NCBI GenBank assembly: GCA_905182985.1
Contig: CAJJDN010000110.1
Span: 199,635-263,634 of the forward strand
Direction: 5' to 3'
DNA: 64,000 bases
Origin: Paramecium sonneborni
Lineage: Eukaryota; Ciliophora; Oligohymenophorea; Peniculida; Parameciidae
The stretch's first letter is position 1, and every line of letters begins with the position of its first letter. Under the pieces are notes generated by a model. It worked only from the letters and a program-made list of their open reading frames with translations. It had not been told where the DNA came from and searched no databases. Position numbers and translations under genes: made by a program. Below, piece after piece: positions 25,505 through 38,648 of this stretch.

Positions 25505-25979
25505 TGTTATTAACATAATCAAATATTTTATTATTCATTTTATACAAATGATTATTAAATAAATATAACAAAATTTTATTATTTAAAATATGAAGTAAAA
25601 TACATTTTTAAATATATATATATATGCCTCATTCTATATAATAAATATATAAATAAAATAGAATATTAATCTATGATCTGCTAATTATATAATTAGATTT
25701 AAAATAAATAAACAAGATATTCAACAAAAATAAGGTGATAAATTTTGATTTATTCCCTATATTTATTTTTTTAATTTTATTTTTTCAAGAGTATAAATTA
25801 GAAGATATACTTTATTTTAAAACTAATTCCTTAGAAAAAAATAAAAAATCTTATTTTTTAATATATTATTTTAATTATAAATTTTTGAATTTATTTTAGT
25901 ATTATAAAATTTATTGCATAATATATTTTTATTTTTCTTCTCATGCTTTAAAAGAGATGAAATCTAAATACAGCACAAG
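25505..25979. other. AT-rich intergenic region
   Basis: 475 bp with no coding or RNA signal recognised. Confidence 0.5.
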
Positions 25980-26947
25980 ATGATCAACAAAGTTGATATT
26001 TAATAATAAATTAGCAATAGATCTTTATAGGATGAGAAATAGAGTAGCCTTGAGTTTTATATTTTAATTGATTTATTTTTATATCCAATTATGTGGCTTA
26101 AATTTCTTTTTTGCGTGTTAATGTACTTTGAGGTACAAGAATTAGGAAAGATTGCTATTAAAAGTACAATCTAAAATGATCACTTGGTTTCATATACAAG
26201 TATTCTCTAAATTTTAAACTAGATGCATTTACTTCTGGATTATTTTTATCTGTAGGTATTTTACATATTTTACCAGAATCAAATGAGACATTAATAGAAT
26301 TTGTAGATTATCCTATTGCATTTCTGATTGCAATATTTGGATTTTCTCTTCTACTCTTTGTGGAGAAAGTTCTATTTAGAAATATAGAAGATAACTCTTG
26401 TAGTTAGGAATTATAATAATTAGATCATTAAGGAAAGCATTAAGTGATTATTCTTGAAAATTCGGAACATTAACATACAGATAAATTAATTAATTCCTTC
26501 AAACATGATTAAAATAGTCTTAAACCATATTTACTATCAATTACAATAGGATTGCATGCTATATTTGAAGGAATAGCAATTGGAGTTACAACAAAAACTT
26601 CTGATACCTTAGCCTTAGGATTAACTTTGATGAGTCATAAATGGGCTGAAGGTTGGGCTTTGGGTATAGCTTTTAGATAGTCCAATATTTAAAAAGATAG
26701 ACAAATTAAATTCATTATATGTGCTGCTTTTTTATCTCCAATAGGTATTTTCTTAGGTATGTTGATTTCAAACCAAAGTATCTTAATTATAGGAATTGTT
26801 TAAAGTATAACAGCTGGATCCTTTATTTATATTGCCTCTACTGAATTAATTGTAGAAGAATTCAATAAAATTTAAAATTAAACATTTTAATATATTCTAT
26901 ACCTATTAGGCATAATATTAATGTCTTTAATTGTGTATTTTGAATGA
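25980..26947 (+). CDS. ZIP-family metal (zinc/iron) transporter
   Basis: 314 aa with one 23-nt intron (26200-26222). Family motifs are TSGLFLSVGILHILPES in an early membrane helix, the signature LHAIFEGIAIGV with His and Glu for metal binding in TM4, and MSHKWAEGWALG in TM5, followed by three more hydrophobic helices. A His-containing acidic loop (SEHQHTDK) lies between TM3 and TM4, as usual in ZIPs. ZIP proteins import Zn or Fe into the cytosol. The start at 25980 gives an N-terminal extension rich in Gln and Ser before the first helix. Confidence 0.92.
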
Positions 26948-27716
26948 TTCAATATAATCTATATTAGATTAAATAAAATATTATAATATTACATTATTTT
27001 CATATCTTAATATATATTTATTAATATCATAATCTCTTTGAATTTTAGGATATGTTTAAATGTAATTTTATATTTAAATTTATTATTTTTAAATTTAAAT
27101 TTAAAATAATCATTTTTTATTTGAGATATTATTATTATTCTATTTAATTTTATAAATTAAAGAATTCAATTTTCACTAAAATCTTATTTAGAAATTGATT
27201 AAAACAAAATAATGGGGTATCTAATATAGTTTTAAATTCAAGAATAAAAAAGAAAGAAGAAAGTTAATGAAATAAATGAAGTCTTAATATAGAAAAGATA
27301 TTGAAATCTTAGTTAATACTGATGATTATGAACAATATCATAAAGGATTAAAAAGAAAAGATAGAGAAGTTTCAACGAAGAACTAAAGTAATTATTTGAG
27401 GATATTAATTATTTAAAAATACTGAAAAAGGAATCCTTTTAATTTATTGATAGCATTACATTATTATATATTGTATAATTTAATTCAATAAGCTTTTAAA
27501 AATTGTCTACTAAAATATTGAAAATACTTAATTTTTAGAATAATTTAGCCATATATTAAACATAAAAAGATCTTATGATTATAAATTATCAAATCAACCT
27601 TTAGTTTGATATTTAGTCACATTATTTTTAAAAATCTAATGAATCAAATCTCTTATATAAAATGAATAATTTATAATAATAAATATTTATTTAATAATAC
27701 ACATAAATACTGATTA
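26948..27716. other. Intergenic region with a doubtful small ORF
   Basis: About 770 bp between convergent genes. A short Lys-rich frame starts at ATG 27212 and can be extended to TGA 27399 by assuming two introns (26 and 30 nt), but other readings are equally possible. No function or homology recognised. Confidence 0.3.
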
Positions 27717-30700
27717 TCATTACAGTTTTTTGAGTAATGATAGTGTATGTTATTCTGTAAGTACTTCAATTGGTAAATTAGTTAAGATTAATCTTAATTG
27801 TATTAGTCTTTAATTTGTTCTATAAATCCAGCAGCCATAAAATATAAGATAAATTAATAGGAGCATAAGTCCAGTTACCAAATAATAAGTAAATAATAAA
27901 TTTAAATCATTCTCAGTAATAGTTTTCACAGATTTCATAATAGTATCTATAAAAAGATTAGTTCCATCTGTAGTATCTAAAAAATGTTCAATTAAAGTAT
28001 TAGTAAATTCTCTAGTTTCAAAAAGTTCTCTTACTACTTATAAATCTGGAAAATAATCAATCTTATTGATTTCATAATGATAATTTTATTTAAAAAATGC
28101 ATCTAATCTACTAACTACTCCTTAAATTCCTTTACTTAAATAATCCCTATTGTCATCTAATCGAGTAGGTTTTCCATATAGTTAATCAAAATTAATTGTA
28201 TTATTATCATAATTGCAAAATGGAATATCAGTTCTCAGTAAATAACAAAAATCATTAGAAAATAATTCAAGTAAAATATTTTCATCATTTTCAGTAATTT
28301 TATCTGATTGAATTATATTTTCATAAATTGATGTAATATTTTCAAAATAGATTGAATAAAGGGAAATGAATATTGATATTATTACACGCTAATCTCTGAA
28401 AGTTTCCATTTCTTAATCTGTATATATATTTAATTCAACAAGTTTATTATATAATATTGGTTATGTTTTTGTAATAAAGGCTGTGCTGACTACTATATCT
28501 AGTTAAGATGTAAATCTTATAAAACTTAGAGTTAATTATTGAGTTGGAAATAAATCATTTTGTTATTTTTTAAATATTAAAAATCCTCCTAAAAGATAAA
28601 ATAAAAAAATAAGACAAGTTATAATGATTATTATAATTGCACATTGAATAGAAGTATTTGGATTATTTATTTTTGAATTGAGAACAACATTAAGATTTTT
28701 TTTATAATTTTTTCTATCATCAATAATATGATTTAATTTAATTGTTTAATTACCAACTTATGATAATTAATATTCTTTAAGAACTCTAGATTAAGTTTGC
28801 ATAGCTTCAATACCTATTTAATTTAAAGGAAAAAATAGTAATTTATAATAATTTTATTTTTTCCATCCATATTTTCCAGACAATTATTTTAATGTTTCTA
28901 TAACTGCTGTAAATCTCGTTATCATATCTTATGCTTAATTTAATTATAGTTTACCAACTAAAATTAATATCTATTAACTATATAATTCTATTTTTTTCCA
29001 ATAAATTAATTAACAAGTAATAATTAATACCAATAAAATAATTTCTATTATAATTTATATTTCGAATTCTTCTATTTAACTTACTTATTATTAAAAGAAT
29101 AATACATTAAGAGAATCAATTAATTACGAATTCATATCCACAACATTTTTTAAATTATATCTGAGCATAAGTAAATTATCTATATAATTTCTATCAATCA
29201 ATTAAATAAGAGTTTATATGTTATAATTAAGTGCTTAAAATAAAGTATCAGCAACATTAGAAATAATATTAATAAAATAAGTATATGTAACATTTTCATT
29301 ATTTTAATACAAAAAATCTAGATTAATTAAATTAAGCATTCCAGATGATTCAACTCCAATAAAAGTATCATACATATTTGTTAGATCATAAAAAATAATT
29401 TAAGCTAAATCTCTCATTTCAGAAATAGTTTAAGTTATCAAAAATTCACTACTTTCAATTATTCCAAGACTGTTAAAAACCAAACTCCAAGTATAAGTAA
29501 AGACTTTAAAAAAATACCTATTAAATAAAGTAGGCCCATTTATATTTGAAAGTGTTAATTAAGTTTAATGATTGTAAAATTCAATTTTTAATAAATGTGC
29601 TATTATAAAAGCAAGAATGATAATCATTATCATAATATTGATGGATACCAATATTCTAAGACTATTAGTCATTTCAGTTTTTTATTAAAATTTCTTAATT
29701 GTAGATATTGCAGAAATCCCTGAAGTTCCAGATGTAATACTAGATTTTGATTTCTTAGCTTCTCTATCTATATCTTCATTTTTTTTATTTAATCTATTAT
29801 TTTATAAAATCTCAATTAGATTATTGCTCTTTTAATTTTAATCTTTACTGTTACTTTTTACTTTAGATGAATCAGGAACATCAATATCATTTCCAATATC
29901 TTCATTTCCTAATTCTAATTGATTCTATAAATCCATAAAGTCCTTATCAATCAACTCTTACATATGTTATTATTTAGAAGATGGACTTATAAAATTTATT
30001 CTCTAAGATAATGGACCATAACTCATACTATCTCTTGCTGATTCCATCCCTAATTAATCCATTAAATTTAATTATGCTTATTATTTACTCTCATATTTAT
30101 TTAAAAGTCTTGAAAAACCAGTTTATAATTATTTAGATATATTTGGTGTTACTTCTTCTAGATCTACATGCATAGTTCCTAAGTAACTATTGTTTTGATC
30201 TTAGGCAGTAGGTATATTACCTTTGTTTGTTGTTTAAATTGATATTGTATTCTAATTATTTATTAGAGAATCATTAGTTTTAAAGAATTCATCTGCTTTC
30301 CTCATATCATTTATTTCCAAAATAAAATAACTCTTTCTATTATCCTTTTTTCCAATCATTTTATATACTATATTAATTTTTGCAACATAATGTTGCTTTG
30401 TTTTACCCTAAATATCAATTATATTTTACTTCTAAAATTTATAATGAATTTCTCAACTAGTTATTGAAATTTAAACTATAAATTGTTAAGGATTTTAAAT
30501 TTGAAACCCCTTTTAACTTCTTTTTCTCATTTATAGATTATCCCAATTACTAATATATTTTTATATCTGCTTTTTCTTTCTCAATAGAAGCAAAAGATGT
30601 TCTAGATAAAAATACACTACTATCATTAATAAAGTAGCTTTATTTAGATGAACAACCCAATTTTATTGACATTTCATATAAATCTTTATTATTATTATAT

Positions 30701-33111
30701 TTCCATATTTTATAAAATTTATCCTACTAAACATAAATAGAATCCTTTCCATAAGTATTTTTTAAATCATTTAATAATTCCATAATATTTGGAATAATAA
30801 AAAAAACATTTAGTTGATTCAAATTTTCGTGTAATATACTTTATGATTAATCTTTAGCATTAATAATTATTTAATAAAAATTCTCAGTCATCCCAATTAG
30901 AAAACCATCCTCACCAAAAAGCAAATAATCTGCTGATTATTTCACTTATGCAAGACAACCAATTAATACATAATCATCTAATTCACTAAAATTATTGTCT
31001 AATTTCAATTAATATGAAATTATCATCCCTTCTTTTGATTGACCAAAAACTTAATTATAATCATCAAAAAATTGAGATTTTGCAGTTTACAAATAATTTA
31101 ATAATAATTTATCATGTTTCTCTGCAAAAAAAGTAGGCATAAGACCAGATATATTATCTATTTATGCGAACTCTTACTCAGTATAATTAAAAAATTAAGA
31201 AATCAATTTCTTATCTTAATTAATTATCTTACCTCTATTTTTAACTAAACTTAACATCAAAATAACTGCTCTTTCTTAAATAAATGATAAATTTGAAATT
31301 GTATCTTCTTAAAATGTATGTTCTATATTATATATTTCTGAGATTGTTGTCTCACATATTTAAGTACTATAATAATCATTCATTATAGAACTACAAAAAA
31401 TAGAAATCAATTTTAAATCCTAAACATTATTTGAAATTGACAAATGATCTAAATTCTTAATATCTATTTAACAATATTAATTTATTTAACTAGCTAAATT
31501 TAAGATATTCTTGCTTTATTTTATTGCTAATCTCTCTAATTCATAAATATTATTAAAACCCTTAATTTATCGATTCCAAAAATTTATCTTATCATTTAAT
31601 AAATCTATAATACTAGGAATAAATTGATCTTGAAATTAGAGAGCTTCAAAAATTGATTAAATACTCAATTATCTATCTGTTATAGCAACCTTTTATTAAT
31701 TATTTGCTTAAATGTTTGTTTATTATTGATTTTTTATAAGTGTTTGTAGATAAATGCTCATTTAATATCTGATTTAAACAAAGTAAAAAGATTAAATTTA
31801 TTATTTACTTTAATAGCGTTTTAATTCTACATAAGCTAAAAGTGGTTTCTTACAGAATTAAGCAACATAACTAATATACAAGAGTTGCAATTCTTCATAA
31901 TCTGTTTTTGAATCTTATTATGCTTTTTCTAATTCTGTATTTAGAATACAAAATATCGTTTGATGGGTTCTTTATACTTAATTATACTCAGTTTTATAAT
32001 TTGATTTTAACCAATGTTTTTAACAAACTATCTTATGTCCCTTCCATTATATATAAAGATGAAAAAATTCTTTTATTTTTTAATTTTCTAATGTCATCAA
32101 ATGTTTAAAATGCATTTCTTATGTATAATGAATACAATTGAAAGGAGTTATTTCATTATCAAATACAGATAAACATCGATTAGAATAAAATTGTTTACTT
32201 AAATAATATGCAATCAAACCCAATAACATTATTACATAAATCAATTGTTCTTCTTAAAATATTTAATTATTGTTTGTAAAAATATTAATGCTTAAAATAA
32301 TTAAGATTATAAAAAGTGTAAAATTTAATGAAAATTATAATGAATTAATAATAGGAATAGATGGTTTCATAATAATTGATTCTGCTAATCTTAAAAATAT
32401 TAATAAAAATATTAAAAGTATTTGTATATATTAAACAGTTGTATCCTGATCAACTAAATATAAAAATACTATAAAAACTGAGAGACCATATTATATAGAT
32501 TGAAATCCATTATACTTTTATTGGTAAAAATTAAAAGGAATAAATGTATATGCCCTCAAAAAGTATTAGTACAAAAATACAAATATTGAAAATATAAATA
32601 GGGTTACTATGCACAAAATACTTTTTACATTAAAAATTGTCAATTCTTAATTAAAATTGTTTTTTTCTATCAAAATGAAAGCAATTAATAAAAATAGGAT
32701 TGGCATTTAAAACATATTCGTACTAAACACAAAAAAATAAAAAATAGATTTTCTTATTTAATAATGTAAAAGAGGATTGACATTATTCTACATTCCTAAG
32801 ATCATTAAGGTAATAATAATTGCCACAAAAGTTATTAGAAGTAAAATGACAAGACCAAAAGCTATATTACTAAAATTAAAATTAGATTCAAAGGCATATG
32901 GAATAACAAGTGAAGCTTAAGCTAGCTTTTATAATAGGTAAAAGTGTCCATTACTGTATTTCCATAAATTCCAACCATGTATAGGTAACATTATTGCAAG
33001 TTATTAAAGGTTCATTATGAAAGCAACCCAGACAACCCAAAACTCAGAAGGTTGGCTATTATGAGGTATATGAGCCAAACAAGATAATTGTTCGAATATT
33101 ATAAATTTCAT
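27717..33111 (-). CDS. Giant multi-pass membrane protein, paralogue of the PAS protein (copy 2)
   Basis: 1790 aa with one 22-nt intron (30408-30429). It aligns by eye with the plus-strand gene at 18552-23768 along its whole length: N-terminus MKFIIFEQLSCLAH with PIHGWNLW (compare PSHGWSYW), the segment KIINQDKKLISQFFNYTEQE with LMPTFF in the PAS position, the KKDNRKSYFILEIND block, four late membrane helices, and C-terminus RLIQLRLILTNLPIEV. The single intron falls at the equivalent place in both genes. The PAS-like region is more diverged than in copy 1. Function unknown; probable membrane sensor. Confidence 0.85.
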
Positions 33112-34762
33112 AAAAATAATGATAATATAAGAAAACAAATTGCATTTTTTTAAATTTGAAGGCTTATAGTTTATTTATTTAAATTTCTTAATATGAGGTA
33201 AAATTTATAATATTTAATATTTCAATCTGACAAAATAAAACATTATTCAGAAATATTTTAAAAAATAACCTAAAAGAAATAAGCTTAAATATAAATAAAT
33301 ATTCTTTTCTATCAATGAAACATCAATCAATTTAGAATTTAATTAGAATTATAATAATCTTTCTTATTAATATAACTTTAATAAAATCCATTTTTAAGAG
33401 AAAAATTAAGACTAAATTTTAAATATTTTATTAATTAAAGCCACTTTTAGATCAATATTTTTTTATTGAAAATAATAAGATATTTAATTAAAAAAAATTT
33501 ATATCAATTCTTAAAATAAATTCAAAAGTAGAAAATTCAATATTTAAATCTAAAGAAACAATTTTTTATATTTAGCAACGAATGGCATCAATTTAGTATT
33601 AATAAAGTATCTTCAAAATATTAAAATTAAATTTAATTTAAAAAATTTACTATGAATAAATAATGATTATGATAAAGAAATAATTAAGATATATAGATAA
33701 TTTTTGAATAGAAATAAATTCACTATTCTTTTTGCAAAAAGATTAAATTAGATCTCAGTTTTAATGATATTTTATATAAGTAAATATTTAAGCTGAAAAT
33801 ATTTCAAAGAAACTAAATCTCTTACTTATAAATATAAATTTTAATATTAATTTCTTTTGATCAAATATTTATTTTCCCAACTATACATAATTTATAATCC
33901 TTTATTATATTTATAAAGAAATTTATACAAATCTATTTGAGCTTTTTAGTTAATCAAATTTAAATCAAAATTAAAATTATTCTCAAAATTTGTTTAGTAT
34001 ACTTATAAGCACACAATCAAAAATGATTCAAAATGAATGATTAAATTTAAAATCAAAAATTACAAAAAAAATTAGATTTATTTGAATAATAAAATTAAAA
34101 TTAAAAAATTTATAACATTATTCAAATAATAAAATATAATTCTTATTAAAATATAATATTTTTTCAATCATTATAAAAAAGATGGCTGGTTTATTAAAGA
34201 TTAGATAGCTTGTCAATTTTTTTAAATGAATTATTAAAATATTTACTCTAAAAATTAAAAAATTAACGAAGTAATTATCTTTTCTGTCTCTATACTAATA
34301 TTCACTTATTAAATTTGAAATTGAAAAATCCTTTGAAATGAATTGATGAATTATTAATTTATATATTTTTTTACTTTTAGAACTTTAAGGAATGTGTTAG
34401 GTTTGTATAATATATTATATCTAATTCTTTTTGTAAATCTGTTAAGTTTAGAATTAATTGATAAATGTCTTATATATTATTAATACAATCCATTATAAAT
34501 AGCAATTACTTTAGGATATATTCCTTAATATATCAAATATGATATATTATCATTAAGTTATGTATTAGTTGATAGTATTTAGATATGAAAGTATTAAATA
34601 ATTGATTATAAATTTTATTTTTGATGAAAATCAAAACAATAGAAATTTATGATTAATTTAGTAAGATAATTCTTCTAGGCTTTTTGTATATTTTTATTAA
34701 AATAACCTAAAAATTTTTATTTCAATTTAAAATAATTATATTCGTTTTTTTTAATATTATTA
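33112..34762. other. Gene-poor AT-rich region, about 1.65 kb
   Basis: The longest gene-free stretch. It contains A/T homopolymer runs and no convincing exon, intron pair or RNA gene on either strand. Confidence 0.5.
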
Positions 34763-35916
34763 ATGAAAATAATTATTATCATCACTCTTTTGATATGTAT
34801 TTAAAGTCAGGAATCTGAAATGTTATAGCAAATTGCTTAAAACAGTTTTGGAAGATAAATATTGTAAACAATTCAATTGGAACTTACTTAAGAGTAAAAT
34901 AAGTTATAATAAATTTGTAGAAATGCAGCAAGATAAATATATACAATGCTTAATAAATTATTTTATGATTTAAGAGATGAGGATGCACGTTCTAGTAAAG
35001 CAAATGGAGAAAGATAAGCACAATGTTCTGATTAATTTTAATTAATAAATTAAATTTAAGAAAAAGCTGTTGTTGCTAAAGCAGATTATGAAAGATAAAT
35101 ACCAGGAAAATAAGAAGAATTATTAAATAAATTAGGTTAAGTTGAATAAAAAAATGCAGAAATTTAAAGAAATGATTAATTATAAATAAAATTTTAAGAA
35201 GAAAGAAGAAAAGATCATGAAACATATGAACGTAAAAGAGATGAACTAATTGGCTTAATAAATGGTTTAAAATAAGCATAATAAATTATTAGACAATTGT
35301 AAACACCTCATCCAGGTGGAGCTCTAGTTTAATTGAAAGAGCATCATTAATAATTATGTATATAATTCCTTTTAATAAAGTGAAATCATATGCTTAAAAT
35401 TCAGAATTTAAAGAAATGACATCTTTATTAATGGAATTATGTTCAGATTCTAAAATACATTCTGATAATGATAATGTTTAGGTAATTGTTGATATAATAA
35501 ATGATTTAATTGAAAGCATTTATGATGTATAAAAAAGAGAAATGTATGCAGAAGATTGGGCAGAAAAATTCTTTTAATAAGATTTGTATTAATTCTTATT
35601 TAAATTTAGACTTCGACTCTCGAAAGAAAATGTTAGATTATAAGGTTAAATTACTGATGATTAAGTAGCAGCTGATTTTGCATAATAAAGATTAGATGAT
35701 CTTTAATAATAAGCTTCACTTCAATAAATTATTTATGATAACAAAGAAATTGAAAGAAAGTCATTTGAAATTGCTTGTAAAGAAGATAATAATGCTGCTG
35801 AATAAACAAGGCTTTCAAGAAATGAATAAATTCAAATTGTACTTCAATTACTGGAATTATTTGAAAATAATTTCAATGATAGAACTAGGACAGCACTTCT
35901 TTAAATTGTTGTATGA
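34763..35916 (+). CDS. Trichocyst matrix protein precursor-like protein
   Basis: 376 aa with one 23-nt intron (35358-35380). It has a signal peptide (MKIIIIITLLICIQS) and then long amphipathic coiled-coil regions rich in Gln, Glu, Lys and Leu with few Cys. Segments such as YERKRDELIGLINGL and, near the end, EIACKEDNNAAEQTRLSRNEQ resemble the conserved repeats of Paramecium trichocyst matrix proteins (Tetrahymena GRL family), and the length matches those precursors (~350-390 aa). These proteins are processed and crystallise in the core of exocytic trichocysts. Identification is from composition and short motifs. Confidence 0.78.
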
Positions 35917-35949
35917 ACAATATAAAAGTTAAAACAAATATTATATTAA

Positions 35950-36342
35950 TCAAGATAAAGTTTATGATTCTAACATTACCACTTTCTTTGATTTTTTCTC
36001 AAAGAAAGTTGTTGTCCTACAAAATGATACTTTTTTTGAACTACCTGCAGAACTTCCACCTGATCCTTGAGACTTAGCTGTTATTTATTTTAAAATCCCT
36101 TTCCCATTATTTAATCTTTTTTTCTCAGATGATTCGGATTCTTCACTTTCCTTATTGTCTAATACTTCATATTCAAAAACACTATCCAATATTGTGTATG
36201 ATGGAATTTCCAAAATTTCTAATTATTTTCCAATTATATTTTTCACTATTGGACTATTTATTACTATTTTCTTTGAAATTTCACTTGATATATTAGTATT
36301 TAGAGTCTCATAATCCATTTTATTCATACAGCAAGATCCCAT
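35950..36342 (-). CDS. Small acylated protein with PP1-docking motifs
   Basis: 130 aa, no intron. It begins MGSCCMNK, an N-myristoylation plus dual palmitoylation pattern that would tether it to membranes. The middle is acidic and Ser-rich (ESEESESSEKK). The C-terminal part contains KGILK, matching the [G/S]IL[R/K] (SILK) motif, and 22 residues later KKVSF, matching the RVxF motif; together these are the two docking motifs for protein phosphatase 1. I do not recognise a family. Inference: a membrane-anchored regulator or targeting subunit of PP1. Convergent with the trichocyst gene (33 bp apart). Confidence 0.7.
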
Positions 36343-36607
36343 TTTACAAAAATATTACAATTTTATAAATTAAAATTATTATATTTGATCCTTTCATCAT
36401 CGAAAAAGGAAACTATATTTTTATCTCTTCATATTATCTTTTCTAAATAAATAAATAACTTTATATTCTTAAATGAATTTTATTAACTATAACAATAATT
36501 TTATTAATCGAACAAATTAAGAATAAATGATCAAAGCACACAAATAACAAATAAATTATATCATTTATATTTATTTATTTTCAATTCATAAAAAACTATA
36601 ATGATAA

Positions 36608-38619
36608 TCACAGTTTCAAATTGTTTAAAATAAAATACTTAAATCTACATTTATTAATTAATGATATCAATTATATATTTTTCTAATTTATTTCCAATTA
36701 TTTTATTAATATATAATTAATTTTATAAAATTATGTTTATAAATTGAACTATTACCATTAAACAATATTAAATTAATGTAATTTTATAATTAAATAAGAT
36801 AGAATTAAAAAAAGAAGAACAGTAAAAAGTTTAGAATATTAATAATTGGAAATATCATCAGTGTATGATCTTAGAATTTTATGTAAGATTTGATAAACTT
36901 TTTTCAAGTTGGCTGACTCTTTAGCTATAAAAAATAATCTTAAATTTTACTTCAAAATCTTTTCATCAGCTTAACTCACATTTATGAGACTCTAATCAAG
37001 ATTATCTGAATCTTTTTTTAATTTTTTTTAAAGTTCTTATTGAGCTTTTCGAATTAATTCATTTGAGATTTTTTCAAGAGATTTTTATTCATTTAATTAT
37101 TAGGTTGACTTAATTAATGATTTAAATCTAAAATCTTTTAATCTTTCTTATCTTTAATAGTTTTCTATTAAATCTTATTGTTTTAATTTCATTCTTTCTT
37201 ATTTTAAAGATTTCTGATAATCTAATTCTTCTTTTCTTTTAAGACTATAATCTTCAAGAAGTTAAAATTTCTTTTATAATGTATCAACTCTATCAAATTA
37301 TTAAGATTAAATATTTTTAAGACTTTTTTCAATTTTTTTTCTTCTTAATTTTTCATCTCTAAGTTTACTTTATTCTTCTCTTTCTTTTGATTATTTTAAT
37401 GCTAATTTAAAATATTAATTACCTTTAAGATCTTCTTCTTTATTTGCTAATTTTTAAACAACAGACTAAACTAAAGATTCTTCTTTTTAGAAAGTTCTTA
37501 ATTTGTACTATTTTAATTTTTCTTCATGTAAAGAACTTCTCAAATTAAGACGTTCAAGTTTGCTTTCCCAAATTTATTTTTCTTTATTTGATGAAGTTTC
37601 TGCCCATTTTTATTATATTTAAGTCATAGTTTATGCCAAGTGTTAATTATATTATTAATCTTATAAATTTTTGCGTTGTTATATTTATAATCTTCTTTCT
37701 TAATATTTTTTTTCTTATTCTTCTAATTCTTTCTTATGTTAAATTTCATCTTACTCTAATTTTTTTTGTCTAGAATTATTTAATAATTTACATTTTTTCT
37801 AATTTTTCAGCTTGTTTTTTTTTATCTTCAAATAATTTGATTTGTTTTTCTCTTTCTTTTTATTTAATTTCATTAAATTTCTTCTATGAAGTTTATTTCA
37901 TTTATCTTTTTTTCTTAGCTTTCTATTGAGATATTTTAAATTATAATTCTTCTATTCTTTTTTCTCTCTCAATCAAATCATGTTACATTTTTTGTCTTTT
38001 TTTTTCATTATCCAATTAATGTTAGACTTCTTTAGCTTTTATTTATAATGATTTTTTATATTTAGCAATTTCTTTTTCCAATTATTATTCTAACACTAAT
38101 ATTGGATCATCTTCATCAAAAGATAAATATGAGGCATCTTTATCTTCTTTATCAATGCTACTCATTTTTTTGTTATAAGCTTCTATTAAATCATTAACCA
38201 ATCTTTATTAAAAAATATAAAATACTCTTCATCTCTCTGAAAACTCTTTTCTAGATGTAAATTAGTTATATTTTTTTATTTTTTTATTATAGTCTTACGC
38301 ATTTTACTAATTTCTTTTAAAGCACCTAAAATAAATTTTCAGTTTTACCTTCAGTCTTTTTCATATAATGTTCAAATCTCATCTTTTAGACATTTTCTGG
38401 TATGTCTGGTTCAGCAAAATCCTCTAACGATCTAATGACATTAATTTTGGACTGTTACTTGAATTAAAATATATGTGGATCATAACCTAAAGCTAAACAT
38501 GCTTCTCTAGTTTTAGGTGAGTCTGGTTTAATTGTAAAGGTTTTTCTTGTATGTTAGAATACGATGCCTCTTCTAGTATTTCGATGTGTTTAGTCTAACA
38601 AATTTTCTATATTATTCAT
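36608..38619 (-). CDS. Long coiled-coil protein
   Basis: 647 aa with introns 38326-38348, 38203-38225 and 37770-37791, each needed to hold the frame. The N-terminal ~100 residues are globular (GIVFQHTRKTFTIKP, ACLALGYDPHIFQF) and not assigned. Residues ~170-560 are almost continuous charged heptads rich in Lys, Glu and Gln, typical of a cytoskeletal or ciliary rod. The last ~85 residues become AT-codon-rich with a hydrophobic patch (LFTVLLFLILSYLII) and may be read-through into the 3' flank if an intron was missed. The start is only 29 bp downstream of the SHMT stop on the same strand. Confidence 0.75.
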
Positions 38620-38648
38620 GTATATTTATTATTTATTTTATTTGTTAA

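Noticed and set aside
27212..27399. Small Lys-rich gene
   Set aside because: Several incompatible intron models fit equally; no recognisable domain.
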